NCBI GenBank assembly: GCA_964587515.1
Contig: CAZPMO010000035.1
Location: forward strand, 1 to 32,616
Direction: 5' to 3'
Origin: CAZPMO01 sp964587515
Lineage (GTDB): Bacteria; Pseudomonadota; Alphaproteobacteria; MPNO01
Length of the DNA: 32,616 bases
Each line of letters starts with the position of its first letter. The stretch's first letter is position 1. Below the pieces are notes generated by a model that saw only the letters and a program-made list of their open reading frames with translations, was not told the origin of the DNA and did no database searches. The position numbers were made by a program, and so were the translations under genes. Shown here piece by piece: positions 1 to 8,359 of this stretch.

Positions 1-2
1 GG

Positions 3-536
3 GGCGCGCCCGCAATGATGTCTCGTCTGCGACTGGGAATCGTCGGCTACGGCCGTCTCGGAAGGAAAGTCGGCGACGTCTGTCGAGCGATGGGAATGAC
101 CATTAGCTATTTTGATCCACGTGTTGAGGGTGGTGTCGATGATTTAATGGAACTTGCCAGAAATGCCGACGTGCTTAGTCTCCATGCGGTCGTGACCGAG
201 GAAACAAAAGGAATGGTTGGTCGTGAAATCCTTTCCGCATTGCCCGAGGGTGCGATGGTCGTCAACACGGCAAGAGGTGAGTTGCTCGATACCGACGCAC
301 TGCTCGATCTTTTGGAATCCGGGCATCTTCGATGTGCCGCATTGGACGTCATCGACGGCGAGTTCGAGCCCGAATTCCCGCGGCGCTTCCCTTCTTCTCG
401 GCTCGCACGATACGCTCGAACCAATGATAACCTGATTCTGACGCCCCATATCGGCGGTTCCACCGTGGATGCATGGAGAGAGACGCAACGCCGGGTGATC
501 GAGAAAGCATTGGAAGTGACGCGTGCTGACAAATAA
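3..536 (+). CDS. D-isomer-specific 2-hydroxyacid dehydrogenase, C-terminal part (5' partial)
   Basis: This is the NAD-binding half of a phosphoglycerate-dehydrogenase-like oxidoreductase, which reduces 2-oxoacids or oxidises 2-hydroxyacids in the cytoplasm. The Rossmann motif GYGRLG lies about 10 residues after the ATG at 15. It is followed by the family's catalytic Arg in NTARGELLD, a Glu in the DVIDGE segment, and the catalytic His in LTPHIGGST. The family is normally 310-340 residues, but only about 177 are visible and the frame stays open to the window edge. The ATGs at 15 and 18 are therefore probably internal methionines and the substrate domain lies upstream. The last 14 bases overlap the next gene, suggesting co-transcription with the CMP-sugar synthetase. 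The specific substrate is not evident from the sequence. Confidence 0.85.
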   Translation, partial: GAPAMMSRLRLGIVGYGRLGRKVGDVCRAMGMTISYFDPRVEGGVDDLMELARNADVLSLHAVVTEETKGMVGREILSALPEGAMVVNTARGELLDTDALLDLLESGHLRCAALDVIDGEFEPEFPRRFPSSRLARYARTNDNLILTPHIGGSTVDAWRETQRRVIEKALEVTRADK

Positions 537-1275
537 CGGAAAAATTTGGGCGCTCGTTCCCGCGCGCGGCGGCTCGAAAAGCATCCCGTATAAGAATTTG
601 GTGCCACTTGCCGGCCGACCGCTCCTCGACTATGGCGTTCTGGCCGCGAAAGCCTGTGAGCGGCTTGACCGCATCATTTGCTCTACTGAAGACGATAATA
701 TTGCAGAGCGCGCGCGAACTCTAGGTATCGAGATTGACAGGCGACCCATTTCGCTCGCCGGAGACATGACGAAGGTCGAAGATGTTGTGCGGGAAATGTT
801 AGCTCGCTTATCCAACGGCGAGAGCCGGTTGCTTCCCGACATACTCGTCCTCATTCAGCCAACCAGTCCGTTTCTTTGTCGTGAACATATCGACGCTGTT
901 TTGGACGCTATGCTGGCCGACCCACAGTGCCGATCAGGACAGAATATTACACCAATTCCGCACAATCATCATGCGTTCAACCAGCGCTCCTTGGAAAAGG
1001 GGCGTGCCATACTCAAGTTTGAAAACGAGCGGCGGATAGCCTACAACAAGCAAAGCAAAGAACCATTGTACGGTTTTGGAAATTTATACGCGGCGCGCGC
1101 GGAAGCAATTCTTGACGGTGATACATTTTTTGCCTCTCCCGCCGTCGCAACTGTCGTCCCGAGACCTTATAATTTTGACCTTGACGGACCCTCCGATATC
1201 CCTTTCGCCGAAGCTATCTTGGGTGCGGGACTGGTTAAACTGCCGCATTTGGACGAACGCGAGGCGTATCGCTGA
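523..1275 (+). CDS. Acylneuraminate cytidylyltransferase family (CMP-nonulosonate synthetase)
   Basis: This 250-residue NeuA-type nucleotidyltransferase would activate a 3-deoxy-2-ulosonic acid (sialic acid class) with CTP to give the CMP-sugar used by glycosyltransferases. The signature VPARGGSKSIPYKNL near the N-terminus is the CTP-binding loop, IQPTSPFL in mid-protein is the second family motif, and the length is typical. The start is a GTG at 523 overlapping the upstream stop; no later start would keep the nucleotide-binding strand. The NeuB-like gene at 4706 is the obvious partner. A different cytidylyltransferase of the SpsF type sits at 24893 beside PseI, so this enzyme probably serves a second ulosonic acid. 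The specific sugar (Neu, Leg, Kdn or other) cannot be read from the motifs. Confidence 0.88.
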   Translation: MLTNNGKIWALVPARGGSKSIPYKNLVPLAGRPLLDYGVLAAKACERLDRIICSTEDDNIAERARTLGIEIDRRPISLAGDMTKVEDVVREMLARLSNGESRLLPDILVLIQPTSPFLCREHIDAVLDAMLADPQCRSGQNITPIPHNHHAFNQRSLEKGRAILKFENERRIAYNKQSKEPLYGFGNLYAARAEAILDGDTFFASPAVATVVPRPYNFDLDGPSDIPFAEAILGAGLVKLPHLDEREAYR

Positions 1276-1376
1276 GCGCAGTGTGATATAGCTTGAATTG
1301 TGTTTTGCAGATATTATCAAAACATGATCGTTTTGCGGGTATTTTTCGGATATTGATTAGGTGAAAGCGAAGATTG

Positions 1377-3491
1377 ATGGCCACCAGAATTTGGCTCTGC
1401 GACCTGACTTACACTCAGCAGACGATTTCATCGGATGTGATGCCTGCGGCTGTCGGTGGTATTGCTACCTATATCGAAAAAATTTTAGGGAACTGTGTCG
1501 AGACTCGGATCTTTAAGTTCCCAGAAGAACTTTGTACCGCCTTTGAAGAGGGTCCACCTCCGCACATCATTGGCTTTTCCAACTACATCTGGAATCGGGA
1601 TCTCAGCACACAGTTTGCGAAGGTGATTAAGAGAAAGTTGCCACATATCGTCACGGTGATGGGGGGACCAAATTATCCCACCACTGAATTAGAACAAGAG
1701 GCCTTCCTGAGGGCTCACCCGATGATCGATTTCTATGTTGTTAAGGAAGGCGAAAAAGCATTTGTTGGCCTTGCGGAGTCGCTGATAGACAATAATTTCG
1801 AAATCCAACTGGTTCGTGACGACTTGCCATCGATCCACCGAATCGACGCCGCTGGAAATTTTCGGACCAGCCTTTCGATCGAACGTATTCTTGATCTCTC
1901 GGAAATTCCATCACCTTACTTGACTGGCAAGCTCGATCGCTATTTCGATGGTGCCATGCTGCCGATTATTCAAACCAATCGAGGTTGCCCATTTCGTTGC
2001 ACATTTTGTGTTGAAGGTATGCCCTATTATTCGCGGGTGGCGAAGGGCAATGCGGGGAAGGTTACGGCGGAGCTGGAGTATATCGCCTCCCGGATGGCTT
2101 ACTTGCGCGACACGAAAGATGGCCGCTCCGACTTCCATATCGCAGATTCGAACTTTGGGATGTACAAAGAGGACCTCGACATTTGCCACGCTATCGCAAA
2201 GGTGCAAAGCAAATACGGATATCCCGAATATATCAATGTTGCGACGGGCAAGAATCACAAGGAACGTGTTCTTGAAGCGTCAAAAATTATTGGGGGCGCT
2301 CTTCGTTTGTCCGGCTTGGTGCAATCGTTGAATCCAGTTGTGCTGAAAAATATCAACCGTGAAAACGTCAATGCGAAGAAGTTGCTAGAAATGGCTCTTG
2401 ACGCCAGCGAAATTGGGGCGAATAGCTATTCCGAAATAATTCTTGCACTACCTGGGGATTCTAAAAAGATTCATTTCGACACGATCCGGGAAATTGTGGA
2501 AGCAGACTTCAACAATATCGCCCTGTACCAGCTCATGTTGCTTCCCGGAACCAATCTTGCGTCGGAAGAAAGCGTAAAGAAATGGCGCATGGAGACGCGG
2601 TACCGAGTCCTGCCACGTTGTTTCGGATATTTTGACGTCTTGGGAGAACATGTAAACGCGGCCGAAATAGAGCGCATTGTTGTGAGTAGCGAGTCCCTTA
2701 CGTTAGACGATTATCTCGACTGTCGACGAATGCATCTGATTATCAATCTTTTTTATAACGATGGCATTTTTAAAGAACTGTTGCGATTGCTGAAGCTACT
2801 CGGAGTTTCCATATTCGATTGGCTTGAGAAAATCTGGCATTATCGAAATAATGGCGAGTTTGATGACCTTATCACTACATTTCTTGAGGAAACGGAAAGT
2901 GAACTTTGGGAAACTGAAGAAGACCTCAGGAGCTTCGTTCGTGATCGTTCTAACATTGAAAGATATATCGCGGCCGACCTGGGTGCGAACTTGATTTTTA
3001 AATATAGATCACGCGCCGTGATTGCCGATCCTGCATGTATTGCGTCGGTTGCGTTGGAGACAATCGACGCACTTTTTGACGAAAGAAATGTCCCGCCCCA
3101 GGCCCGCCAACTTGCGGCCGAGATTATCGAGTTCTCCCGCCTACGCATGACCAATATATTCGACAATATGGATGCCGTTCATCGAGCCATGTTCTCCTTT
3201 GACCTCAACCGCTTTGCCGACGACATCTTGCCCGACGACATTGACTCCTACCGGTATGCTGATCCGGTGGAGTATCGCTTTGCCCTGACCAGACATACGA
3301 AGCAAACAATCCGCAGTTTTTTGGGAACTTATGGTGACTCATTGATGGGATTGAGCCGCATTTTGAGCAAGGTGTACTTCCGAAAACTGCTGCGCAACGT
3401 CGAACATGAAGGCAAACAGTCGGTCCATCTTAATGAACGCGAAAAGACCCTTGGGCAGGGACAATTGTCAGGGCTGAACGAATTCGCTTGA
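1377..3491 (+). CDS. B12-binding-domain radical SAM protein
   Basis: This 704-residue protein appears to have an N-terminal cobalamin-binding-like Rossmann domain (about residues 20-135, with the GGPNYP turn) followed by a radical SAM barrel. The barrel carries the [4Fe-4S] motif CPFRCTFC, with Cys204, Cys208 and Cys211. The roughly 300-residue C-terminal region is mostly helical and I do not recognise it. I do not see the DxHxxG cobalamin-ligand motif, so base-off B12 binding is uncertain. Relatives include C-methyltransferases and other C-C or rearrangement enzymes. Placed between the CMP-sugar synthetase and the SqdB homologue, it may modify a sugar nucleotide or the glycan, but the reaction is unknown. 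ATG 1377 is chosen over the TTG just before it; a purine-rich stretch (AGGTGAAAGCGAAG) lies upstream. Confidence 0.85.
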   Translation: MATRIWLCDLTYTQQTISSDVMPAAVGGIATYIEKILGNCVETRIFKFPEELCTAFEEGPPPHIIGFSNYIWNRDLSTQFAKVIKRKLPHIVTVMGGPNYPTTELEQEAFLRAHPMIDFYVVKEGEKAFVGLAESLIDNNFEIQLVRDDLPSIHRIDAAGNFRTSLSIERILDLSEIPSPYLTGKLDRYFDGAMLPIIQTNRGCPFRCTFCVEGMPYYSRVAKGNAGKVTAELEYIASRMAYLRDTKDGRSDFHIADSNFGMYKEDLDICHAIAKVQSKYGYPEYINVATGKNHKERVLEASKIIGGALRLSGLVQSLNPVVLKNINRENVNAKKLLEMALDASEIGANSYSEIILALPGDSKKIHFDTIREIVEADFNNIALYQLMLLPGTNLASEESVKKWRMETRYRVLPRCFGYFDVLGEHVNAAEIERIVVSSESLTLDDYLDCRRMHLIINLFYNDGIFKELLRLLKLLGVSIFDWLEKIWHYRNNGEFDDLITTFLEETESELWETEEDLRSFVRDRSNIERYIAADLGANLIFKYRSRAVIADPACIASVALETIDALFDERNVPPQARQLAAEIIEFSRLRMTNIFDNMDAVHRAMFSFDLNRFADDILPDDIDSYRYADPVEYRFALTRHTKQTIRSFLGTYGDSLMGLSRILSKVYFRKLLRNVEHEGKQSVHLNEREKTLGQGQLSGLNEFA

Positions 3492-3560
3492 ATGCCCGCG
3501 CATCTGCCCGTCGCGCGTGAAATCGCAAAATAATCTGAAATTAATGAAAGACCTCGCAAT

Positions 3561-4721
3561 ATGAGAGTCCTTATCCTGGGAGGTGACGGCTATCTCGGTT
3601 GGCCGACAGCCATGAATTTGTCGCAGCAGGGGCATGAAGTCGCGGTCGTCGACAACATGATCAAACGGTATTGGGAAGCCGAACTCGCCGTTGAACCCTT
3701 GACACCGATTCGACCGCTGCCGACCCGCGTCAAGCAATGGAAGGCGGTCTCGGGCAAGGATATTCGCGTGTTCATCTGCGATATCGCCGAGAATCACCGA
3801 TATGTCTACAATATATTCGACGAGGTGCGGCCAGAAGTCATCATTCATTATGCAGAGCAGCCTTCGGCACCATTCTCGATGATGGATAGAGACAAGTGCA
3901 TCTCTACGCAGCGCAACAATGTTCTCGGAACTCTGACCGTCCTCTTTGCAATGCGCCATGCTTGTCCCGATGCTCACTTGATAAAACTTGGAACAATGGG
4001 CGAATACGGCACGCCAAACATCGACATTGAGGAGGGTTGGCTTGACGTTGAGCACAACGGCCGTAAGGATCGAGTCCTGTTTCCAAAGAAACCGGGCTCG
4101 TTTTATCATCTATCAAAGGTGCATGATTCGAACAATTTAGAGTTTGCCTGCCGAATTTGGGGCATGCGGGTTACCGATCTTAACCAGGGTGTGGTTTACG
4201 GACTTGATACCGAGGAGACGTGTCTGCACGATGACCTCATAACGAGCTTTCATTACGACGCGGTTTTTGGCACTGTTCTAAACCGTTTTGTGGTACAGGC
4301 AGTCCATGGTGTTCCTCTGACGGTTTACGGTAAGGGTGGCCAGACGCGCGGATTTCTCAATATTCGGGATACGCTCCGCTGTGTCGAAATTGCCTCCCTT
4401 AATCCGGCCGAACGAGGCGAATTCCGCGTCTTTAATCAGTTCACGGAACAGTTTTCGGTTCTTGAACTCGCCGAGATGGTGCAAGCGGTGGCGAACACGC
4501 GCGGCAACACCGGCACCCGCATTGATCACATTGAGAACCCGCGTATTGAACTAGAAGAGCATTATTACAATGCGAAGCACTCTGCGCTCGAAGATTTGGG
4601 ACTTGAACCGAACAGGCTGACAGATAACGTTATCGGAGGCATGATGGATCTCGTTGAACGATATAAAGGACGCCTGGACCCCGACCTCTTCTCTCCAAGC
4701 ATCAAATGGAAGCTGAATTGA
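3561..4721 (+). CDS. sqdB: UDP-sulfoquinovose synthase-like epimerase/dehydratase (SQD1/SqdB family)
   Basis: This 386-residue extended SDR protein matches the plant SQD1/bacterial SqdB family along its whole length, including features specific to it. These are the GGDGYLGW nucleotide loop at the N-terminus, the EQPSAPFSMMDR segment (99-110), LGTMGEYGTPNIDIEEG (143-159), and YHLSKVHDS with the catalytic Tyr182 and Lys186. Thr145 matches the third catalytic residue, and the downstream TDLNQGVVYG and NRF segments are also present. Known members convert UDP-glucose plus sulfite into UDP-sulfoquinovose. The usual partner, a sulfolipid glycosyltransferase, is absent; instead the gene overlaps the NeuB-like gene by 16 bases. 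It may supply sulfoquinovose or a related sugar to a surface glycan, as proposed for archaeal Agl3. Family assignment is strong; the in vivo product is inference. Confidence 0.9.
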   Translation: MRVLILGGDGYLGWPTAMNLSQQGHEVAVVDNMIKRYWEAELAVEPLTPIRPLPTRVKQWKAVSGKDIRVFICDIAENHRYVYNIFDEVRPEVIIHYAEQPSAPFSMMDRDKCISTQRNNVLGTLTVLFAMRHACPDAHLIKLGTMGEYGTPNIDIEEGWLDVEHNGRKDRVLFPKKPGSFYHLSKVHDSNNLEFACRIWGMRVTDLNQGVVYGLDTEETCLHDDLITSFHYDAVFGTVLNRFVVQAVHGVPLTVYGKGGQTRGFLNIRDTLRCVEIASLNPAERGEFRVFNQFTEQFSVLELAEMVQAVANTRGNTGTRIDHIENPRIELEEHYYNAKHSALEDLGLEPNRLTDNVIGGMMDLVERYKGRLDPDLFSPSIKWKLN

Positions 4722-5746
4722 CACATTTTGCGACCAACTTCGAGCTTGACAGACATGGAATTGGTCCAGGGTCGCCCTGCTTCATCATCGCCGAAGGCGG
4801 TGTTAATCATTTCGGAGACATCGATAAGGCCTTCGCCTTGATCGACCTCGCAACCGATGCCGGCGCCGACGCCTTCAAGACGCAGCACTTCAAGACCGAC
4901 CTTCTGGTCGGGCCGAGCGCGCCCGATTGGCGCGAGCGATTGCGAAGTAAGGAATTGCCGGACGAGGCCATCCTTCGAATGCGGGATTACTGCGAAAAGC
5001 GGGGAATCACCTTCCTCTGCACACCGCACGACGAGGCGGCGCTGGCGTTCTTGGAAGAGGAGGTTGGCGTTCCGGGCTACAAGATCGGATCGGGCGAGGT
5101 GGAAAACTGGCCCTATCTCGCGCGGATCGCGGCCCTCGGCAAACCGGTCTTGCTATCGACGGGAATGTACAAGTTGGATCAAATCGACGAAGCGGCAAAG
5201 GCCATGGCCGACGCGGGATGTTCGGAACTCGCTGTCCTTCATTGCATCACGAGCTATCCGGCCGATCCCAGCGTCATCAATCTTGCGGTAATGGCTCAAA
5301 TTCGCGAATTCCATCCCGGGCCCGTCGGCTATTCGGATCATACGGAAGGCACCGCGGTACCGTTGGCGGCCGTGGCCCTTGGAGCCAACATCATCGAGAA
5401 GCACATCACCATCGATCGTAACGTCCCCAATGCACAAGACTGGAAAGTCTCCTGCGATCCGAGCAATCTTGCGCAATTTATCGCCGACATTCGGGAAATC
5501 GAATCCGCCCGAGGCGGGATGCCGAAAATCGTCGACGGTGCGGAGCACGCAGCCATCCTGTGGGCCCGCAAGAGCTTGACAGCGGTTCGCGAGATCGCTG
5601 CGGGAACAGAGATCAAGAAGGAAGATATTGTGGCGCAGCGACCCGGGTCCGGACTACCGCCATCACGAATATCTGACCTAATAGGTCGCCGCGCGCATAC
5701 CGATATTCCGGTCGGAACGCCCATTGAGTGGACAATGGTCGAATGA
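4706..5746 (+). CDS. neuB: NeuB-family nonulosonic acid synthase with SAF domain
   Basis: This 346-residue enzyme condenses phosphoenolpyruvate with a free aminohexose to give a 9-carbon 2-keto-3-deoxy acid. The NeuB TIM barrel shows FIIAEGGVNHFGD (residues 26-38), DAFKTQ (55-60), CTPHDE, the metal-binding His in LHCITSYPAD, and SDHTEG. The C-terminal 60 residues form the antifreeze-like SAF domain (from about KSLTAVREI to the end) that caps the sugar site. ATG 4706 overlaps the sqdB stop. The sequence is closer in feel to Neu/Leg synthases than to the PseI at 23817. No NeuC or LegG hydrolysing epimerase is visible, so its aldose precursor must be made outside the window or by another route. 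Confidence 0.9.
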   Translation: MEAELTHFATNFELDRHGIGPGSPCFIIAEGGVNHFGDIDKAFALIDLATDAGADAFKTQHFKTDLLVGPSAPDWRERLRSKELPDEAILRMRDYCEKRGITFLCTPHDEAALAFLEEEVGVPGYKIGSGEVENWPYLARIAALGKPVLLSTGMYKLDQIDEAAKAMADAGCSELAVLHCITSYPADPSVINLAVMAQIREFHPGPVGYSDHTEGTAVPLAAVALGANIIEKHITIDRNVPNAQDWKVSCDPSNLAQFIADIREIESARGGMPKIVDGAEHAAILWARKSLTAVREIAAGTEIKKEDIVAQRPGSGLPPSRISDLIGRRAHTDIPVGTPIEWTMVE

Positions 5747-5765
5747 CGGGTCGACATCCAAAACC

Positions 5766-6677
5766 GTGCTGCTGAAATACCCGCTAAATTCTTACCTTTA
5801 TCATTACGGATTAAAATTTGGGCTGCCCTTTCAGCTGTTGCGCCGAGTGGCTGATACTTGTGATGTCATGCGCCAGCCGGGCGATTATATTAGGCGTCGA
5901 TATCTTGCCCGGGAATTGCTCAACCAATCGGTGTGGGGCTGCTATGTGTCTCGGAAATCTGCGAGCCGTAATTTCGGGCCGGGCGAAATTCCCGGCTTGG
6001 ATCATTTGGCCGAAATTGGCCGGGAGATCTACCGGCGACGAACAGCGTCCGGTGGCCCCACGAATGCGTCCGCTGAGAATAACCCTTTCGCGCAGCTGCT
6101 CCATGAAAACGACTTCGTCGATTATCCGGAGATACTGGAAATTGCACTCAGTCGTCCGATCATGGAGATCATGTGCGGATACTTCGGAACGATCCCCAGA
6201 CTCGATGATATCGACCTGTGGGTGACTGAACCCAATTCAAAAGACGGTGGTGACTTTGGCAGTCAACTTTTCCATCTCGACAAGCCGGACCGTCATTACG
6301 TCAGCCTGTTTCTCAACGTTCACGATATTTGTAAAGAGAACGGCCCGCTCACATTCCTCCCGGCGAATGCCACGGATCAAGTCCGCCGCAAGACTGCGTA
6401 CGAAAAATGCTACTATCTTGGCAATGGTCGACTATCGGACGACCTGTTGTTTCAGCATACGGACCCGGGAAAATTGGTTCAATTGACGGGCCCGGCTGGC
6501 GCAGGCGGAATTGTCGACACGTCGGAATGTCTTCATTGCGGCAGCCGATGCCTTACCGGCAAGCGCGTGGTGTTCGTGTTCCGATTCACGTTGGCGCATA
6601 AGGCCGCGATCCGTCACGCCACCCATATCGCCAAGTTCTACGCTGGCTCGAACAAATACGCTCGTCTGTTCCTCTAA
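5766..6677 (+). CDS. Phytanoyl-CoA dioxygenase (PhyH)-like Fe(II)/2-oxoglutarate oxygenase
   Basis: This protein of about 303 residues shows the facial triad expected of a PhyH-type double-stranded beta-helix oxygenase. HLD (His170, Asp172) sits inside FHLDKPDRHYVSLFLNV, followed by the conserved NGPLTFLPAN turn, then the distal His257 in ECLHCGSRC and an Arg in RVVFVFR for 2-oxoglutarate. Such enzymes hydroxylate small molecules, and in sugar clusters they could act on a nucleotide sugar or glycan; no substrate can be assigned. GTG 5766 is preferred. A TTG at 5724 in the same frame would overlap neuB by 23 bases and is a real alternative, and neither has a good ribosome binding site. It follows NeuB directly in the operon. 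Confidence 0.75.
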   Translation: MLLKYPLNSYLYHYGLKFGLPFQLLRRVADTCDVMRQPGDYIRRRYLARELLNQSVWGCYVSRKSASRNFGPGEIPGLDHLAEIGREIYRRRTASGGPTNASAENNPFAQLLHENDFVDYPEILEIALSRPIMEIMCGYFGTIPRLDDIDLWVTEPNSKDGGDFGSQLFHLDKPDRHYVSLFLNVHDICKENGPLTFLPANATDQVRRKTAYEKCYYLGNGRLSDDLLFQHTDPGKLVQLTGPAGAGGIVDTSECLHCGSRCLTGKRVVFVFRFTLAHKAAIRHATHIAKFYAGSNKYARLFL

Positions 6678-6697
6678 TAAATAGTTTGCCCAACCGC

Positions 6698-8239
6698 ATG
6701 CAGCATCTGATTCAAGACCGCACGTCAAATTTGGAGCTCGATCGCCGTTTCGCAAATATCGGAATCCGAATTTCCGCACCGAGTGGGCGGCTTGTCCATT
6801 ACCTTGGCCGAATATTGAAAGAACGGCACGATGCGAAACTGCACCTATATGTTCGCAATGAGGTCGAACAAAAAGGCATAGCCCGGCAAGATAAAGAAGG
6901 CCTGTGGGATACGATCGAGATTGGCAACCTTCTCCATCGCGACCTGCAAGCGCCGGTGCACGACCCCAATACAGTGATTGCCCGCGCCAGGGTCTATGAA
7001 GCGAAAATCGGCGAGACGATTAACCGGCTGGCCATGGAACATCGTCAACTTGGTCGCGGATACAGTCCCGGCGGCGACGGTGCGCCGAGGTCGCCAGTCG
7101 TCGCGCGGGCGACTTACATTCAAATGCTCAATGCCTTCAATGAGACGCTCGGGTTCTGGGAGAAAGAAATCACGACGAAAAAATTAACACTGGTCCTCAA
7201 TGCGGAAAAGTGGGTTGCTGCTCTCTGTCGCGCCCATGATGTGCAGTATCGAAAACTCGGTCTTGGCCGAACCGCGAATTTTCAATTTTGGGCAACCGAC
7301 GAATATTTCACCAACCCGTTTCTGGAGCCGACTTATAACTCGCTGACCCACTGGCCGACGGCCGAGATAAGCGGTTCATATGCGGCTCAAATTTCCAAGA
7401 ACAAGCGAATGCTCGCAAACGCATCATGGTTGGGGGCGGGGAAAAGCCTTCTGTCGAATTTCGTGCGCCGGCCGATCGATCGGCTGCGTGGAATTGACAG
7501 CGAAGGTCCCTCCCTGAGGGGCGCCATTCAGGCGTCTATTGAGCCGACGATGCGGCTGCGGAAATATCAGCGCCTTGCGAAGACCAAACTCTCTGATCTC
7601 GAAGGCAAATCATTCGTCTATTTTCCGCTCGGTAAGGAACCAGAACTCAGTACGATGATCCGTACACCGGAGTACCTGAGCCAGCAAGCTGCGATTATCG
7701 GTGTTTCTCGTGACCTCCCGGCGGGCGTCTTGCTGGCGGTGAAAGAACATATTCCGGCGACAGCCCAACGAACCTCCGGGTTTTACGAGCAAATAGCGGA
7801 TCTCAAAAATGTCGTTCTCATCGACCTCTTTGAACCCTCAATCGAACTGATCCAACGGGCCGCCGCCACAATCACCAATATTGGCAGCGCGGGGACCGAA
7901 GCGGCCATATTGGGACGACCCGTCATTCAGTTCAGCCCACATACGCATAATCATTTTCTCCCTCACGTCATGACCGTGACGTCCGAGCGCGAGCTAAAAG
8001 GTTTCCTCGATCGTGCCTTGAATGAAGAGATGGACCTCGCGCAGGCGCGAGAAGACGGCGCTCGGTTTTTCGAAGCGATCAAGAATTCATGCTTTGACAT
8101 GGGAAGCTTTCTTCGGGTCCGCGGGGGAACTTACGGTGCCACGCTAGAAAACGCCGACGTTCTATATCACGGGCTTGTCCGAAGTCTCAATGCGAGCACC
8201 GAAGTGACTGGAGTAGAGCTTGCAACCCGGCATATTTAA
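6698..8239 (+). CDS. Probable capsule-type GT-B glycosyltransferase / surface carbohydrate biosynthesis protein
   Basis: This 513-residue protein has no certain name. The C-terminal half carries features of capsule-polysaccharide-synthesis proteins: FVYFPLGKEPE near residue 306, LAVKEHIP near 346, and NIGSAGTEAAILGRPVIQF near 394. In that family these form the nucleotide-sugar-binding domain of a GT-B fold. The N-terminal half (about 1-250) is rich in Arg and Glu, shows no signal peptide, and I do not recognise it. It probably transfers an activated sugar, possibly a CMP-ulosonate, in the cytoplasm or at the inner membrane face. ATG 6698 is chosen; a TTG at 6686 would add four residues. No clear Shine-Dalgarno sequence precedes either. 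Confidence 0.65.
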   Translation: MQHLIQDRTSNLELDRRFANIGIRISAPSGRLVHYLGRILKERHDAKLHLYVRNEVEQKGIARQDKEGLWDTIEIGNLLHRDLQAPVHDPNTVIARARVYEAKIGETINRLAMEHRQLGRGYSPGGDGAPRSPVVARATYIQMLNAFNETLGFWEKEITTKKLTLVLNAEKWVAALCRAHDVQYRKLGLGRTANFQFWATDEYFTNPFLEPTYNSLTHWPTAEISGSYAAQISKNKRMLANASWLGAGKSLLSNFVRRPIDRLRGIDSEGPSLRGAIQASIEPTMRLRKYQRLAKTKLSDLEGKSFVYFPLGKEPELSTMIRTPEYLSQQAAIIGVSRDLPAGVLLAVKEHIPATAQRTSGFYEQIADLKNVVLIDLFEPSIELIQRAAATITNIGSAGTEAAILGRPVIQFSPHTHNHFLPHVMTVTSERELKGFLDRALNEEMDLAQAREDGARFFEAIKNSCFDMGSFLRVRGGTYGATLENADVLYHGLVRSLNASTEVTGVELATRHI

Positions 8240-8299
8240 ATCTTCTCCATCACGGATACCGTCGTGTCATCCGTCAAATCGATTGCCGCTGGAGCCTCA

Positions 8300-8321
8300 G
8301 GTGGATGGAAACTTTTCCACC
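8300..8321 (+). other. Small inverted repeat in the 8240-8359 intergenic gap
   Basis: GGTGGA (8300-8305) and TCCACC (8316-8321) form a 6-bp stem around a 10-base loop in the 120-bp gap before the asparagine-synthase-like gene. There is no following T-run, so it is not a standard terminator. It may be a processing or attenuation structure, or chance. Confidence 0.2.
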
Positions 8322-8359
8322 AACACCGGGCCGGCTAACGAGCAAGGCCAGGACCCGTG

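Noticed and set aside
1315..1345. CAAAAC/GTTTTG hairpin before the radical SAM gene followed by a T-rich stretch
   Set aside because: The stem is only six AT-rich base pairs and the T-run is offset, so a terminator call is not supported.
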